From Perilla frutescens (Eukaryota > Streptophyta > Magnoliopsida > Lamiales > Lamiaceae), in contig BRKX01000004.1 of the NCBI GenBank assembly GCA_026008535.1, positions 40,118,501 through 40,182,500 of the forward strand: a stretch of 64,000 bases of DNA, in the 5' to 3' direction. Under the pieces are notes generated by a model that searched no databases, had not been told where the DNA came from, and saw only the letters and a program-made list of their open reading frames with translations. The position numbers were made by a program, and so were the translations under genes. Below, one piece after another: positions 1 through 10,577 of this stretch (positions are counted from its first letter, which is position 1; every line of letters begins with the position of its first letter).

Positions 1-1215
1 AACAGAAGATGTGGATCTATAAGCATTTTTAACAATATTGGAGGGGCTAAATTGTAATTTAAGGGCAGAGGGATTTGAGGGTTTCTCAAATCCCCCTTTA
101 CCTGTTGAAGTTCCGCCTCCTTCCTCACTAGCCTGCCCCTCGCTGCTACCCACCAAAGCCGCGAACCCTTGTTGCTCTCCACCATGCCCAGAAACCACAC
201 GGTGGTCATCGCCGCTGCTGGTGGCCACTGAGTTGCCCACGGCGATGGCAACCTTCCCACCGGTGCTCAATTTTTCGGGTTTGTGTCCATCTTCCCACCA
301 TTCTGGATAGCCAACAATCTTGAAACACGTCTCTTTAGTATGCTTTGTCATACCGCAGTGAGAGCAATATAACTTGGATTTATCGATGGTCGATTTGCTT
401 GGTTTGCTTCGTTGTCCTCGGCCGTGGGTTTTGGAGAGTAAGCCAGCTCCGATTTCTCCCGATGATGACGAGTCGACTATCTCGGAGGTTGCCGATCTCA
501 ATATTCTGATCCGGGCGGCCTCCTTGCGGATAGTAGCGTACGCGGACTCAACTGAGGGAAGAGGATCAAGTCGGAGAATTTCCCGGCGTGCTGCATCATA
601 TCTGCTGTCGAGGCCTCCAAGAAAGTTGAACAATCGATGTTCTTGAACAATTTGATTGTAAGCTGTAATATCCTCATCATGCTTCATAGGGTTCAGGCGC
701 CTCCGATCTATTGCAAGCCAAAGTCCCTGGAGAGTGTTCCAATACTGTTCTAAAGTTTGAGTTTCTTGAATTTGTCGGCTTGCTTGGTTGTGCAGGTCAT
801 AAATCTGGAGCGCATCGCTTCCACTTCTATAAGTCACATACAGAGCATCCCAAAGCGCCTTGGCTGTTTGATATTCGGCCACATTATTCACCAAATTGGA
901 TTCTATGTTGTGCAGAATCCATGAGAACACACCGAGATCCGCCTGTTCCCACCTGAGAATAGCCGAGTCATCTGTTGCCGGAACTTGGAGCGCTCCGGTG
1001 ATGTGTCCTGTTCTCCCTCTGACTCCAATATCGACTCGTTTGAGTCGTGCCCAGAGTGGATAATTCTCTCCATTTAATTTAATGTTGAGTGTTATTTTTT
1101 CTGATTGTGGTGTTTGGCTTGGCATTGAATTGATTCCATTCTTAAGAATTTTTGCGATTTGCAGGGCAAGTTCATCTGATATGTTGCTGCTTTCTGTGGT
1201 ATTGGTAATTGACAT
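1..1215 (-). CDS. gag: Ty1/copia gag (gag-pol N-terminus), partial, open to window edge
   Basis: Reading the minus strand from the ATG at 1215 gives 405 consecutive codons without a stop down to base 1, so the 3' end lies outside the window. I checked every codon of this frame. The N-terminal part (about residues 40-90, with NGENYPLWARLKR) matches the copia-type gag N-terminal domain, and residues ~95-240 resemble the UBN2/Retrotran_gag region. A zinc knuckle C284-X2-C287-X4-H292-X4-C297 is intact, followed by the GYPEWW signature common after this knuckle in plant copia Gag and a Gly/Ser-rich linker. The start lies 114 bases inside the element from the PBS, a normal leader length. Gag would form the cytoplasmic virus-like particle that packages element RNA. 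Unlike every other copia gag here it has no stop or frameshift, so the element may be young; whether pol is intact cannot be seen. Confidence 0.9.
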   Translation of the reverse strand, partial: MSITNTTESSNISDELALQIAKILKNGINSMPSQTPQSEKITLNIKLNGENYPLWARLKRVDIGVRGRTGHITGALQVPATDDSAILRWEQADLGVFSWILHNIESNLVNNVAEYQTAKALWDALYVTYRSGSDALQIYDLHNQASRQIQETQTLEQYWNTLQGLWLAIDRRRLNPMKHDEDITAYNQIVQEHRLFNFLGGLDSRYDAARREILRLDPLPSVESAYATIRKEAARIRILRSATSEIVDSSSSGEIGAGLLSKTHGRGQRSKPSKSTIDKSKLYCSHCGMTKHTKETCFKIVGYPEWWEDGHKPEKLSTGGKVAIAVGNSVATSSGDDHRVVSGHGGEQQGFAALVGSSEGQASEEGGGTSTGKGGFEKPSNPSALKLQFSPSNIVKNAYRSTSSV

Positions 1216-1328
1216 CCTCCTATTTTGAAGATGGTTTGGATTGGAAAAAGAACGATGATGAAGTTGGTTTCTGAGTTCAGGAAAAAAAAAGAAAATCGAA
1301 TTTGTTTGGATTGGATCAAAAAACTACT

Positions 1329-1340
1329 GCTTTGATACCA
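1329..1340 (-). other. Primer-binding site of the left-edge copia element
   Basis: On the minus strand the bases next to the LTR read TGGTATCAAAGC, which matches the copia PBS complementary to the 3' end of initiator tRNA-Met with one difference. It abuts the LTR end with no spacer. Confidence 0.8.
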
Positions 1341-1484
1341 TGAAAGATCTTGAATTGATCAAATTGTTGTGTATTTCATTAAAGGAATTACATCTCTGTA
1401 TATAGACTGTACTATTACACTACATGGAAATAAATCAATTATAAAATCTTTCTTTTAATTACAAAATCTTTCCTATTGTTAACA
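1341..1484 (-). repeat. Short 5' LTR of the left-edge copia element
   Basis: On the minus strand the segment starts TGTTAACAATAGG and ends CTTTCA directly at the PBS, giving TG...CA ends and a length of 144 bp. A TATATA box lies at 1399-1404. The partner LTR is outside the window, so the outer boundary rests on the TGTTA start alone. 144 bp is short but within the range of small copia LTRs. Confidence 0.6.
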
Positions 1485-2185
1485 GTAGATGGGATTAACA
1501 TTAGAGAATTTTTTTGCTGATATCGTGCAAATTATGACTATGAGATTAGGAGATGGCAAGGCTGAATCTATCACACTTATTGATGGTATTTTGCATATTG
1601 GGTATTTGGGTGATCTGTTTCTGGTACGGGTTGACCGACTTTGTGAGATATTATCGCGAGAAGCGCAGTCATTTAAGGAAGGTAGGGATTTTTATGTGTA
1701 TAGTAGGTCTATGTGTATCAACATTTCAAGTGATTAGTGACGAGGAATGATACCATTGCTCTTGGAGGATATTGGTTAATTAGCCACCAGATTGTACAAA
1801 TGGTAGTGGAGGCATGCTGGCCAGCATCTATGTTGGAGTCATGAAAAGGCGTTGGCTTTACATGATGGAAGGATTAAAAGATTTGGGGAGAAATTTTTCT
1901 GAAACAATTGATCTACTGATACATATTCTGCCGCAGCCGATGAATGAACTACTACCGATAGATTTGCTGCAGCCGTCGTCATCGTCATCGCCATCGCCAT
2001 CACCACCACCGCTATCAAATGAACTACTACCAAGCTATGGTCCAATTTATATGGGCAAGAAAACTCACAGTCCATGTTCAACTCCCTACTCACGTGGAGT
2101 AGCCGCCGCTTTTAAGTTTTATGACGATGTTTGATGTCTTCGCAACTGCAATTTGTAAATATCACACTACATCTATAGACTATAA
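1485..2185. other. Unassigned sequence with two short unrecognised open frames
   Basis: This stretch carries open frames at 1489-1737 (82 codons) and 1814-2134 (106 codons, with a low-complexity Ser/Pro run from TCATCG/CCATCG triplets near 1975-2015). I recognise neither as a family, and no retrotransposon or tRNA-synthetase motif is visible. It lies upstream of the isoleucyl-tRNA synthetase remnant and could hold introns or decayed exons of that gene, but nothing I can see proves it. Confidence 0.25.
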
Positions 2186-2279
2186 GTCTTGCTGGTAATT
2201 CCAATTCTGTAGATACTACTGCATCACCAGTCGATAAAGAGAAAAGACTTGGTAATGTCTTGAAGGAAAACGACAATCT
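2186..2279 (+). pseudogene. Isoleucyl-tRNA synthetase exon remnant, left of the copia insertion
   Basis: The plus strand encodes NSVDTTASPVDKEKRLGN and then a Lys/Asn-rich stretch. It corresponds to the segment just before the conserved VPTLEAKWG region of plant organellar isoleucyl-tRNA synthetase, the enzyme that charges tRNA-Ile. The reading frame is cut at 2280 by the LTR of a copia element. The last 59 bases before the LTR (2219-2277) occur again on the far side of the insertion at 4195-4253. The 5' limit, perhaps a splice acceptor near 2180, is uncertain. Identification relies on continuity with the right-hand piece, which is clearer. Confidence 0.55.
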
Positions 2280-2612
2280 TGTTGAAATAATTAACTTAAT
2301 TTATAATTTATTTTCTTGCATTATCTACATTAATGTAATAGTTAGTGGGTCATGAGTTATGTGTGTGTCTTAATGTTATTGTTAATAGAGGGTGTGGTGT
2401 TGATAATGGAAGTAGTGGTGATAATTGTGAGAGTAGTGGAGGATAGTCTTAATTGAGAGGTTACATATGAGACCTATAAATATCCTATGTATCTACAAAG
2501 ATTAGGACATAACAGCATTACACAAAAAGAGTTTTTGCAATATACTAGTCTTCTCCAATAATTTGTGTTTATAGATTTTTCTTTATTCGTGTATGATCTC
2601 CACATTCTAACA
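2280..2612 (+). repeat. 5' LTR of a rearranged copia element
   Basis: A 333-bp segment begins TGTTGAAATAATTAA and ends CATTCTAACA. It is followed three bases later by a degenerate PBS (GCAGTATCAAGAGC). A second copy of the same LTR lies in the opposite orientation at 3057-3391, which confirms the boundaries. A TATAAATATCC box is present near 2475. Confidence 0.8.
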
Positions 2613-3056
2613 ATGCAGTATCAAGAGCTAGGTTATTTTGTTAGGAGACAAAAGCTTGAAGAAAAATGTCGAATGAAATACCATATGTGGTTCCATCATT
2701 CACTAAAGAAAATTATGAAAATTAGTGCATAAGAATGAAAGCTTTACTTGGAATAATCGCATTGATGCGTATTTCCAAGTGAATGGTTTTTTGAAGTGTC
2801 CGCATGAGCATGCTTTATATGTGAAATTTAACAAAGATGGTGATATATTGTTTGTTTGTTTGTATGTGGATGATTTGATTTTAACGGTGAACAATCCAAA
2901 GATGTTTGATGAATTTAAGAGTGCAATGTTGAAGGAGTTTGAAATGACGGACATTGGTTTAATGTCCTACTATCTTGGCCTTGAAGTAAAACAAAGAGAA
3001 GATTGTATTTTTATTTCTCAAGAAGGATATGCCAAAGAAGTTCTAACAATTGACCA
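2613..3056 (+). pseudogene. Copia gag N-terminus fused by deletion to reverse transcriptase fragment
   Basis: An ATG at 2666 opens a copia gag start (VPSFTKENYEN, then a TAG where Trp is expected, then CIRMKALLG). Near 2750 the sequence jumps into the C-terminal half of a copia reverse transcriptase: WNNRIDAYF, the catalytic LYVDDLI motif near 2860, then YYLGLEVKQ and ISQEGYAKEV. Everything between early gag and RT (rest of gag, PR, IN, RT fingers) is missing. The shared CTTGGAAT-like string at the joint suggests a microhomology deletion. The RT frame stops being RT exactly where the inverted LTR starts at about 3057. Confidence 0.8.
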
Positions 3057-3391
3057 TATACAAATGTGGAAAGCATATACGAATGAAGGAAAAAACTATA
3101 AACACAAATTATTGGAGAAGACTAGTATATTGCAAAAACTCTTTTTGTGTAGTGTTGTTATGTCCTAATCATTATAGATACATATGATATTTATAGGTCT
3201 CAAATGTAACCTCTCAATTAAAGACTATCATCTACTACTCTCACAATTATCACCACTATTTCCACTATCAACACCACACCCTTCACTAACAATAACATTA
3301 AGACACACACATAACTCATGACCTACTAACTATTACATTAATTTAGATAATGAAAGAAAATAAATCATAAATTAACTTAATTATTTCAACA
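3057..3391 (-). repeat. Second LTR of the same copia family, inverted
   Basis: The reverse complement of 3057-3391 aligns along its length with the LTR at 2280-2612, with a moderate number of substitutions and small indels. On the minus strand it starts TGTTGAAATAATTAA at 3391 and is preceded by a polypurine tract (AAGGGAGAG, 3392-3401), so it is a 3' LTR in minus orientation. Confidence 0.85.
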
Positions 3392-4194
3392 CTCTCCCTT
3401 AATTTGAAATTTCTCTAATAACTCCAAACAATTCTCTCAATCTTCGAAAGTCTTCAAACTTCAACATCTTTGTGAAGATATCCGTCATTTGATCATGAGT
3501 CTTCACATAATTGAGCCTCACTTATTTCTTAGATATGTGTTGTCTAATAAAAGAGTACTTCGTATCAGTATGTTTGTTCCTATCATGAAACACCGGATAT
3601 TTGGCCAATGCTATAGCTGATTTGTTATCAACATATATCTCAATTGGATCTTCTTGTGGCATGTTAAGTTCTTTGACAAACTTCTCAACCACACAACATG
3701 ACAAACACACAAGGTAGCAGCAACAAACTCAGCTTCATATGTAGACAAAATCACAATAGGTTGTTTCTTTGAATTCCAAGTAAATGCCAAATTTCCCACA
3801 CAAAATACAAATCAGATAGTAAGCAAGTTAAGTTCTTTGAACAAATTTTTCAACCACACAGCATGACAAACACACGAGGTAGCAGCAACAAATTTGGCTT
3901 CATATGTAGACAAAGTCACAATAGGTTGTTTCTTTGAATTCCAAGTAAATGCCAAATTTCCCATAAAAAATACAAATCCGGTAGTAAGCATGTTAAGTTC
4001 TTTGAACAAACTTCTCAACCACACAGCATGACAAACACACGAGGTAGCAGTAACAAACTCAGCTTCACAGGTAGACAAAGTCACAATAGGTTGTTTCTTT
4101 GAATTCCAAATAAATGCCGAATTTCTCACAAAAAATACAAATCCCGTAGTACTCTTTCGACTTTCAACACTACCAGCCCAATCACTATCACAAT
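3392..4194 (-). pseudogene. Copia RNase H remnant with a 165-bp in-tandem triplication
   Basis: On the minus strand the segment starts inside RNase H (CDSDWAGSVESRKSTTGF) and ends with the normal C-terminus (IYVDNKSAIALA, then TKYSFIRQHISKK) before the polypurine tract. In between, a block covering GFVFF...WNSKKQPIV..STYEAEF...WLRSL.KEL occurs three times, at about 3992-4156, 3827-3991 and 3663-3826. The first two are 165 bp (55 codons); the last is 164 bp, a 1-base loss that breaks the frame. The block contains the conserved Glu of the RNase H active site. At its upstream end the RNase H is joined directly to isoleucyl-tRNA synthetase sequence at 4195. Confidence 0.85.
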
Positions 4195-4375
4195 CTGCAT
4201 CACCAGTCGATAAAGAGAAAAGACTTGGTAATGCTTTGAAGGAAAACAACAATATGCACATAGTTATTGCATTGGTGCCAACTCTGGAAGCAAAATGGGG
4301 CGTGAAGCTTAGTGTTGAGGCATATTTACAGCCGGTGCACAGCTAGAGAACTGCTGGTTCTTTATACATTTGACT
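4195..4375 (+). pseudogene. Isoleucyl-tRNA synthetase exon remnant, right of the copia insertion
   Basis: Plus-strand translation gives SPVDKEKRLGNALKENNN, then LVPTLEAKWGVKLS, followed by a frame change into AQLENCW. This order is characteristic of plant organellar isoleucyl-tRNA synthetase, in the editing-domain region. The first 59 bases repeat 2219-2277 with three mismatches. A TAG near 4343 and a frameshift in the same place show that the exon is dead. The next recognisable exon lies about 700 bases downstream at 5073. Confidence 0.75.
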
Positions 4376-4516
4376 ATAGGAAATATAATTGTGTAGTTGT
4401 TAATTGAATTTTGCATTAGAGATTCTACTATCTACTCATATGCATTTGACTATTGGAAATATAATTGTATAGTTGTTAATTGAATTTTGCATTGGAGATT
4501 CTAATATCTGCTCTCG
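4367..4516 (+). repeat. 76-bp imperfect tandem duplication
   Basis: 4367-4442 is repeated at 4443 to about 4516 with a few substitutions. Both begin CATTTGACTAT and contain GTTGTTAATTGAATTTTGC. It sits in intron-like sequence right after the isoleucyl-tRNA synthetase remnant. Confidence 0.85.
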
Positions 4517-4973
<457 letters not shown>

Positions 4974-5039
4974 ATGTTTGGTATTGTTATCTAGAACTTT
5001 TAGTGACCTCCAAATTTGGTCAACTGCCACTTCAAGTAT

Positions 5040-5252
5040 GTGCATCTTGTCCAAAGTAGAGAATTCCCAGGTGTCATTGGTGGGATGGAATTACGTACAT
5101 TATACTAACCGAGTTAGGAACTGGACTAGTGCATACCGCCTCTAGCCATGGACAGGAAGAATATGTGACTGGCCTTAATATGGATGATGTAGAGAAATTT
5201 ACTAATGAAGCTGGAGAATTTAATGGTGTTGACGTACTTAGTAATGGCAATA
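5040..5252 (+). pseudogene. Isoleucyl-tRNA synthetase exon remnant (editing domain)
   Basis: The plus strand encodes VIGG, then after a frame change TELGTGLVHTASSHGQEEY and VTGLNMDDVEKFTNEAGEF, then NGVDVLSNGN. In isoleucyl-tRNA synthetases the GTGLVHTAPGHG-QEDY block belongs to the CP1 editing domain and is followed by a D-GKFTEEAGQF-type stretch. Here the Pro-Gly of that block is Ser-Ser, and the residues between GLN and DVEKF are shortened. A GTAAGT-like donor follows at about 5253. The frame change near 5083 and the missing catalytic-domain exons mark a pseudogene. Confidence 0.8.
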
Positions 5253-6000
5253 GTAAGTTAAGCTCTTGCCTTGGTGATCTGCTCATCTGCCTAGTCATTC
5301 TTTTCTTCTTAGATTGTATTACAATAATTAAAATTGTAGTAATATGGTCTACTTCTCTTAACACTTAACAAATGTAGACACAAGTACTAGGGAAGAGAAG
5401 TGGCCTTAGTTATCTTGCAGATTTGTATCAGTATCATAGCTGGTTCCAAAGTTCATTGCACATAAGTATTGCTATATATGATGAGAAATGAACTACTGAA
5501 AATTTTATCAAGTGTGAGAAGTTTAATGCAATGCTAGGTAATTATTTGCTATCAGTTACAATCTAATAAATCTTTTGATAGTGGCAATCAAGTATATATG
5601 GAATTTTGGAGTTGCAATTTTAAGTTAAGAAGAGTTTTATGGAGTCCCACATGATCAGCTGCAAGAAGGCATGTGCTAGCTTTAGGTTAAGCTATTCATG
5701 TATGTACTGCACAACATTTAATTAAAGTGACTGATTAAAGACAAGGACACTAAATCAAGTCTTTTCGAGGATGTAAATTTTTCTAGTGAGTCTATGAAAC
5801 TTCATTTTCAGTCTTTCTTTTGTTTAACAATTAAGATAAAGATATCCCTGTGAAATTTTAATCTGATATTGCAAGATAAATAAAGTCTTGGTTTTCGTTA
5901 TATTCAAATTTAAAAAATATAATCCTCATTTATTTCACAGGTACCATCATATTTATTAATGTCAATGCTATAGCTTATTAATGCTGCTTTTCGAGTTCCA
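5253..6000. other. AT-rich intergenic or former intron sequence
   Basis: I see no coding remnant, LTR or RNA gene in these ~750 bases between the synthetase remnant and the next copia LTR. Confidence 0.4.
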
Positions 6001-6238
6001 TACTATTAAAGAAAACAATAAGTTATGATTATGCATAATTTTCATGCATGGGTGCATGCTCAAAGAACACTAGATAAAAGCTACATAGTCTATTAGATTC
6101 AGTTGAGTTAGTTAGATTTAGTTACAATGTTAGTTAGCTAGCTTAGCTGTTAGATTTAGCTTATAAATAGAAGCTAGATATTTGTAATCATCATCTTCGA
6201 TTAATCTCAATATACAGAAAATGAAAATATCTCAAGCT

Positions 6239-6294
<56 letters not shown>

Positions 6295-6311
6295 CAGATT
6301 ATCTTTTAACA
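6001..6311 (+). repeat. 5' LTR of copia element 6001-10865
   Basis: This segment aligns with 10578-10865 along its length and ends TTTTAACA directly at the PBS. It contains a TATAAATAG box near 6162 and a (CT)n run at about 6240-6283 that is much longer than the interrupted CT run in the 3' LTR. The first bases (TACTATTAAAG against TGTATTAGAG in the 3' LTR) suggest the TG terminus has mutated. Confidence 0.85.
6240..6283 (+). repeat. (CT)n microsatellite inside the LTR
   Basis: About 22 CT units near the 3' end of the 5' LTR. The matching position in the 3' LTR (10815-10848) has two shorter CT runs split by CTGAT. Confidence 0.95.
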
Positions 6312-6323
6312 TGGTATCAGTTT
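6312..6323 (+). other. Primer-binding site
   Basis: TGGTATCAGTTT follows the LTR without a spacer. The first nine bases match the copia initiator tRNA-Met PBS. Confidence 0.8.
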
Positions 6324-6457
6324 CCTGGGTTTCGATCTTCAAATCTTCATAAATTCTTCCTTGCTTCTTCATCATTTCGAGTCTCAGACTGCATTTCTAT
6401 TGCAGATCATCAAATCTCTATTTTCTTCTCTTTAAATCAGTTCTTCTCATCTTCAAT

Positions 6458-7363
6458 ATGGCCCATAAGACTGCTTCTATTCCAAATTTTCCAAATCTCT
6501 CTCTGAAACTTGATCGCCACAACTACTTCTTTTAGCCTACGCAAATTCTAACAAATGCGTGTGCATATAGCTTCCATGATCTGTTAAACTCTTCTACTCC
6601 ATCACCACCAGAGCGACTTCTAAATGGATCAGTCAATCCAGATTATCTTCTATGGCTGCGTCATGATCAGCTGCTCATGGGCTGGATGCTCTCTTCAATC
6701 CATGAAAGCATGCTTGACTATGTTACAAAATGTACAACTGCTTCAGATCTATGGATTGTTCTCACAACACTTTTCCAATCTCAATCCAAGGCACGTGACA
6801 TGCAGCTTCATTTCCAACTTCAAACACAGAAGAAGGGCGACCTCCCCGTTGATGAGTATTTCTTAAAAATACGATGTTTGGCAGATATGTTATCTGCGAT
6901 TGGTCAAGATATCACTGATGATGAGCTGGTTTTACATATCTTGGCTGGTTTTGGTGTGGAATATGAATCTATAGTTGTTAGTTTGTCTCACCGTGTAGGC
7001 TCGTTAAACTTGCAAGATGCTCAATTTGCTCTACAATCACATGAAAAGTGAATTCAAAGCTACACTTCTTCTATGTTTTTAAGCGCACATGTTGCTCAAC
7101 AACGCCAATTTGCTGCTGGCAGAGGATATATGATTGATAATCATGGTAGAGGTTCCTTTCACAATCACGAAAGTGCTGGTCATGGCTACACCAGAGATAA
7201 CAAAATTGTGTGTCAGTTATGTGGCAGGACTAGCCATATTGCGCTCAAGTGTTTCAAAAGATTTCATGTAAATTTTACTGGTATTAATTCCTCTCCACAG
7301 GCCTATCTTACTGACATGATTCCTACTGATCCAGCTCAGGATGACTATGAGTACGAGCAATAG
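6458..7363 (+). pseudogene. Copia gag, broken by stops
   Basis: The ATG at 6458 (MAHKTASIPNFPNLSLKLDR) starts a copia Gag. A stop follows after about 25 codons, and the capsid-like part continues with WMLSSIHESMLDYV, SDLWIVLTTLFQSQS, then LADMLSAIGQDITDDELV. The zinc knuckle CQLCGRTSHIALKC (C-X2-C-X4-H-X4-C) at about 7210-7250 is intact. Stops at 7051 and 7363 separate the pieces. The product would be the particle protein; as it stands it cannot be made full length. Confidence 0.85.
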
Positions 7364-9060
7364 AATTATGATCTAAACTGGTATGTGGACAGTGGTGCCA
7401 CAACTCATGTCAAAAATGACATGAACAATTTGCAGATAAGCACTCCATATAAAGGAACTGATCAAATTCAGGTTGGCAATGGTAATCACTTGCCCATTAC
7501 TCATGTTGGTTTTTCTATTTTCAAATCTCTAAACAATTCTCTCCTCCTGAATAACGTTCTTCATGTTCCTAACATAACCAAAAATCTCATTAGCATTTCT
7601 CAGTTTACCAAAGGTAACCGAGTGTTCTTTGAAGTGCATAATGATATGTGCCTGGTTAAGGATGTTCACACCCGCAAAATTCTGATGAAGGGAGTCTTGG
7701 CAAAAGGCTTGTATCAATTTGATCTCCCTTCCTTGAAAGTGTAGCAAAGAGGAAATCAAATATATCTTGTAGACAGCAAGGTTGAAAATCGTTCACAACT
7801 TCTACCATGTATGCCATATGTTTCTAATCAAGCATTGACTTCTCCAATATCCTGTAAAGAGAGCAGTCAATCTGTCTTAGTTTCTTGTAATTCTTCTTCT
7901 AAGATAAATAAATGGTATGAGAAATTAGGTCATCCAAGTTTCCCTATACTTGCTGGAGTGTGCAGTGATTTAAATATCAATCTTCATGTCTCTGACTTAG
8001 AGTTTTGTGATGCCTGCAAGAAAGGAAAACTCCATCAGATCAAACATACCTCTCAAAACATTAAAACCACTGCTGCATTTCAACTCATTCACTCTGATCT
8101 GTGGGGTCCTGCATTCACCCCTAGCTCTCAAGGTTTTAAGTACTATATTAAATTTGTAGATGATTTCACAAGGTTTGCATGGATTTATCCTATTACTAAA
8201 AAATCTGAAGTTGATGTCATTGTTAAAAATTTCCTTGTAATGGTCAGATACCAGTACAAATCAGAACTCCAGGCATTACAGACTGACTGGGGTAGAGAAT
8301 ATAGGTCTCTTGAGTCCTATCTAAAAGAGACATGAGTTAAATTTTGCCATCATTGTCCACACATTCATCAGCAAAATATGAAGGCTAAACGAAAGCATCA
8401 ACATATATTGATATCGGGTTAACCCTCCTATCTCATGCATCTCTTCCTCTTAAATATTGGTGGGAAGCCTTTACCTCTGCAGTATACCTTATCAATAGAC
8501 TGCCATCTCCAACCACGACACATATCTCTCCTTATCAGCTTTTGTTTCATATCATACCCGATTATCACTTTCTTAAAGTTTTTGGTTGTGCTTGCTTTCC
8601 TTATCTCAAGCCTTATAATACACACAAGTTAAACTTTAGATCTAAAAAAATGTATCTTCTTGGGATATAGCTCCACTCACAAGGGATACAAGTGCCTAAG
8701 CCCCTTTGGTCGAATATGTATTGCAGACACTGTGGCATTCAATGAAATCGAGTTCCCTTATTCTAATCTTATTCCTCCAGATCACCCATCTACTCCATCT
8801 ATTGTTTCTTCTCCTTATCCTATCCCACATATAAACCCTACACCTCATCCAGACGTAGCTCTTCACACCCTATCCTCTTCCTCACATGACACCAATGTTT
8901 CCTCCTCTTCTACTCCTTCAAATTCTCCTTCACCACCTCCACATTCCCCTTCTCCTATTCAGAATGACCATCCCATGCAAACTCGTGCCAAGAATGGCAT
9001 TTCCAAACCCAAAGCTCTTATCACCTTTACTCTTCCAAATCTTCCATCTACTGTCAATAC
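7364..9060 (+). pseudogene. Copia protease-integrase, broken
   Basis: Protease is shown by WYVDSGATTHV at about 7382. Integrase follows with its zinc-binding H-H-C-C part (KWYEKLGHPSF then CDACKKGK near 7910-8035) and core motifs IHSDLWGP (about 8090) and FVDDFTRFAW (about 8155). The region around QTDWGREY ends in a stop at 8333, the following motif (HHCPHIHQQN) is shifted in frame, and the catalytic Glu segment is degraded. The C-terminal GKP/KVFGC part is found at 8560-8780 in other frames. A Pro/Ser-rich linker leads into RT. Confidence 0.85.
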
Positions 9061-10561
9061 GACTATGAATGATCCAGCCTGGTTTTCAGCAATGCAATTA
9101 GAATATGAAGCCCTTCAACGCAACAAAACTTGGTCTTTAGTTCCTCCACCTACTAATCAGAAAGTTATTTCAAATAAATGGGTGTTTCATGTGAAAACCA
9201 AGGCTGATGGATCATTGAACAAAAGAAAGGCAAGACTCGTTGCTTGAGGTTTCGAGTAGTTAGCTGGTGTGGGTTTTCATAACACTTTCAGTCTGGTTGT
9301 AAAATTCTCAACCATCAGGTTGATGTTCTCTCTTGCTGCTACAAGAAATTGGTCAATTCGGCAACTTGATGTGAACAATGCCTTCCTCAACGGCGATCAT
9401 GAAGAGACAATTTACATGAAACATCCAAAGGGATTTGTGAACTCTACCCATCCCAATTATGTGTGTAGATTAACAAAAGCTTTATATGGCTAAAGGCAGA
9501 CACCCCGAGCTTGGTATGATAAGCTAAAAGCTTCTCTGCTTCAGCAAGGTTTCAACCGATTTACCTCTGATTTCTCTTTATTTCACAGAAACAAATCTGG
9601 TGATCTACTGCTCATGCTCATTTATGTCGATGACATTCTCTTTACTAGAGATAATTCTTCAGAGGTCCAAGAGGTTATCAATATTCTCAGCAAGGATTTT
9701 GCTCTTAAAACTCTTTGCTGCGTGCACTATTTTCTGGAAATTGAGGTAAAGAGCCACAACTCACACTTTTCTTTAAACCAGTCAAAATACATATATGACT
9801 TGTTGGAAAAGAATAACATGCTTCGCTGCAAATCTACTCCTACACCAATGCATTCTGCCACTAAACTCTTCAAGCATGATGGTGTTGTCTTTGTTGATCC
9901 TACTCTATTCAGAAGCACTGTTGGGGCTCTACAGTATCTTATCCTAACCCGATCTGATATCGCATTCACTATGAATAAGCTCAGTCAGTTTTTAACACAA
10001 CCCACTGAAACTCATTGGCTTTCTTGCAAGCGTTCTCTGATATCTCAAAGGCACACAAACCCTCTCTTTATAGTTCACACCTACTATGTCTACTTATTTT
10101 GAAGGTTTTGCTGATGTCGATTGGGCCAGTTGCAAAGATGACCATCGCTCCACTGGGGGTTATTGCATTTACTTAGAAAAAAATTGTTAGTCTGGAATTC
10201 AAAGAAATAGGACGTTATCTCCAGAAGTAGTGCAGAATCCGAATATAGATCTCTTGCCAACGCAACCACTGATATTATTTGGCTTCGCTCACTTTGCTCA
10301 GAACTTTGTATATCCTATGCTCCCACCTCCAAACTCTGGTGTGATAACACTAGCGCGATCGCCCTTGCTGTAAATCCGGTGTTTCATTCCCGTACCAAAC
10401 ATATTGAAATTGACATTCATTTTATCAGAGAAAACGTGCAATCTCAGATATTGGATGTTGGTCATGTTCCCACCCGTGACCAAGTTGCCGATATTTTTAT
10501 GAAGCCATTATCCGAGACGTGTTTTCTTCTTCTTCGTGATAAACTCATGCTGCATAAGTAG
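9061..10561 (+). pseudogene. Copia reverse transcriptase-RNase H, broken
   Basis: RT starts around NDPAWFSAMQLEYEAL, with NKWVFHVKTKADGS, then a stop at 9247, IRQLDVNNAFLNGD, a stop in place of Leu within the usual YGLKQ-PRAWY motif (9491-9505), and an intact catalytic IYVDDILF near 9625. Downstream are LTRSDIAFTMNKLSQF and a disrupted RNase H with FADVDWASCKDDHRSTGGY near 10105. The C-terminus (RTKHIEIDIHFIREN, then VADIFMKPLSE) is in frame to the stop at 10561. At least four stops or frameshifts make it inactive. Confidence 0.85.
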
Positions 10562-10577
10562 TTGGGTTTCTCTGGGG

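Noticed and set aside
38..956. Plus-strand frames at 38-310, 374-646 and 711-956
   Set aside because: They are opposite the 405-codon gag frame on the minus strand, which has a zinc knuckle and is continuous.
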